The position numbers and the translations under genes are program-made. Source: CAKZYD01 sp039814715 (GTDB taxonomy: Bacteria > Pseudomonadota > Alphaproteobacteria > Sphingomonadales > CAKZYD01). From it: a stretch of 33,436 bases of DNA. The stretch's first letter is position 1; every line of letters starts with the position of its first letter. The DNA lies in assembly GCA_039814715.1 (NCBI GenBank), contig JBCCAR010000033.1, forward strand, positions 1 through 33,436, given 5' to 3'. This document shows positions 33,231-33,436 of the stretch, in pieces. The notes under the pieces are model-generated. The model searched no databases, was not told the DNA's origin, and was given only the letters and a program-made list of their open reading frames with translations.

Positions 33231-33436
33231 TTAACTGCCTGTCGTCACAACGGACGCCGCAGGAACTGGAGGAGTTTCACATGATGTCCCGCCAGCAACG
33301 CCGCAAGTCCAACCATCGAACCAGCGGTCGTTGGAGTCTGCAAAGGCGCCGATATAATTGGCCGCAACAAACGATCCATCAAGCGTTGTTGGGTCGATAG
33401 CCGTCACCGCCTGCTCATTAGCACCTGGGAAAATCC
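33231..33436 (-). CDS. C-terminal end of an unidentified exported-type protein (partial)
   Basis: The last 67 residues of a minus-strand protein, ending with TAA at 33233-33231; the start lies beyond the window. The frame is open to the edge. Coding is supported by a composition typical of secreted proteins (rich in A, G, T, D; few lysines) and by the phrase NYIGAFADSNDRWFDGWTCG, which resembles, from memory, the conserved end of some large exported proteins in marine Proteobacteria. Two cysteines (WTCG and SCET) are 10 apart and could form a disulfide. The tail is rich in P, A, V and T. An intrinsic terminator follows directly. Its position upstream of the TonB receptor suggests a joint function. 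The family is not established. Confidence 0.75.
   Translation of the reverse strand, partial: IFPGANEQAVTAIDPTTLDGSFVAANYIGAFADSNDRWFDGWTCGVAGGTSCETPPVPAASVVTTGS

Overview
The window looks like chromosomal DNA of an alphaproteobacterium of moderate GC. The signs are the start of the 16S gene, a DUF4167 gene beside prmC/prfA, the series lysC-ptsP-...-prfA-prmC-DUF4167-clpB, and the pair ubiG/DUF1178. A type II secretion locus next to a large TonB-dependent receptor would fit a Caulobacterales/Maricaulales/Parvularculales-type marine lineage. That placement is inference; the 95 bases of 16S cannot settle it.

Layout. (1) 1-676: the first 95 nt of a 16S rRNA gene on the minus strand, with its leader. 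The leader holds a promoter (about 450-478), a boxA-like antitermination site (387-398), a 10-bp long-range inverted repeat (265-341) and a 9-bp stem just before the mature rRNA (125-171). (2) 677-2104: a plus-strand membrane-anchored M23 peptidase, convergent with the next block. (3) 2128-14973: a minus-strand housekeeping block, in transcription order lysC, ptsP, rodZ-like, ispG, hisS, prfA, prmC, DUF4167, clpB. clpB has its own heat-shock-like promoter with an inverted repeat inside it. (4) 15119-15850: ubiG, divergent from lysC. (5) 15857-18323: a compact minus-strand operon comF, grxC, carbon-nitrogen hydrolase, DUF1178. It is divergent from a plus-strand NDUFAF5/BioC-like methyltransferase (18347-19219). 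(6) 19216-30220: a complete structural type II secretion operon, gspC-D-E-F-G-H-I-J-K-L-M-N, ending in a translationally coupled lipoprotein gene. (7) 30340-33120: a TonB-dependent receptor bounded by strong intrinsic terminators on both sides. (8) 33231-33436: the C-terminal 67 residues of a further minus-strand protein that runs off the window.

How the parts work together. The gsp genes encode the inner-membrane platform (C, F, L, M), ATPase (E), pseudopilus (G-K), secretin (D) and GspN. The prepilin peptidase gspO is not here and must be encoded elsewhere. The most interesting reading is that parts 6-8 form one functional locus: a dedicated secretion system, an outer-membrane receptor, an uncharacterised lipoprotein that could serve as a pilotin or accessory factor, and a large exported or surface protein whose C-terminus is seen at the right edge. 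This is a hypothesis from gene neighbourhood, not shown by the sequence. I found no insertion sequence, prophage, CRISPR array or tRNA.
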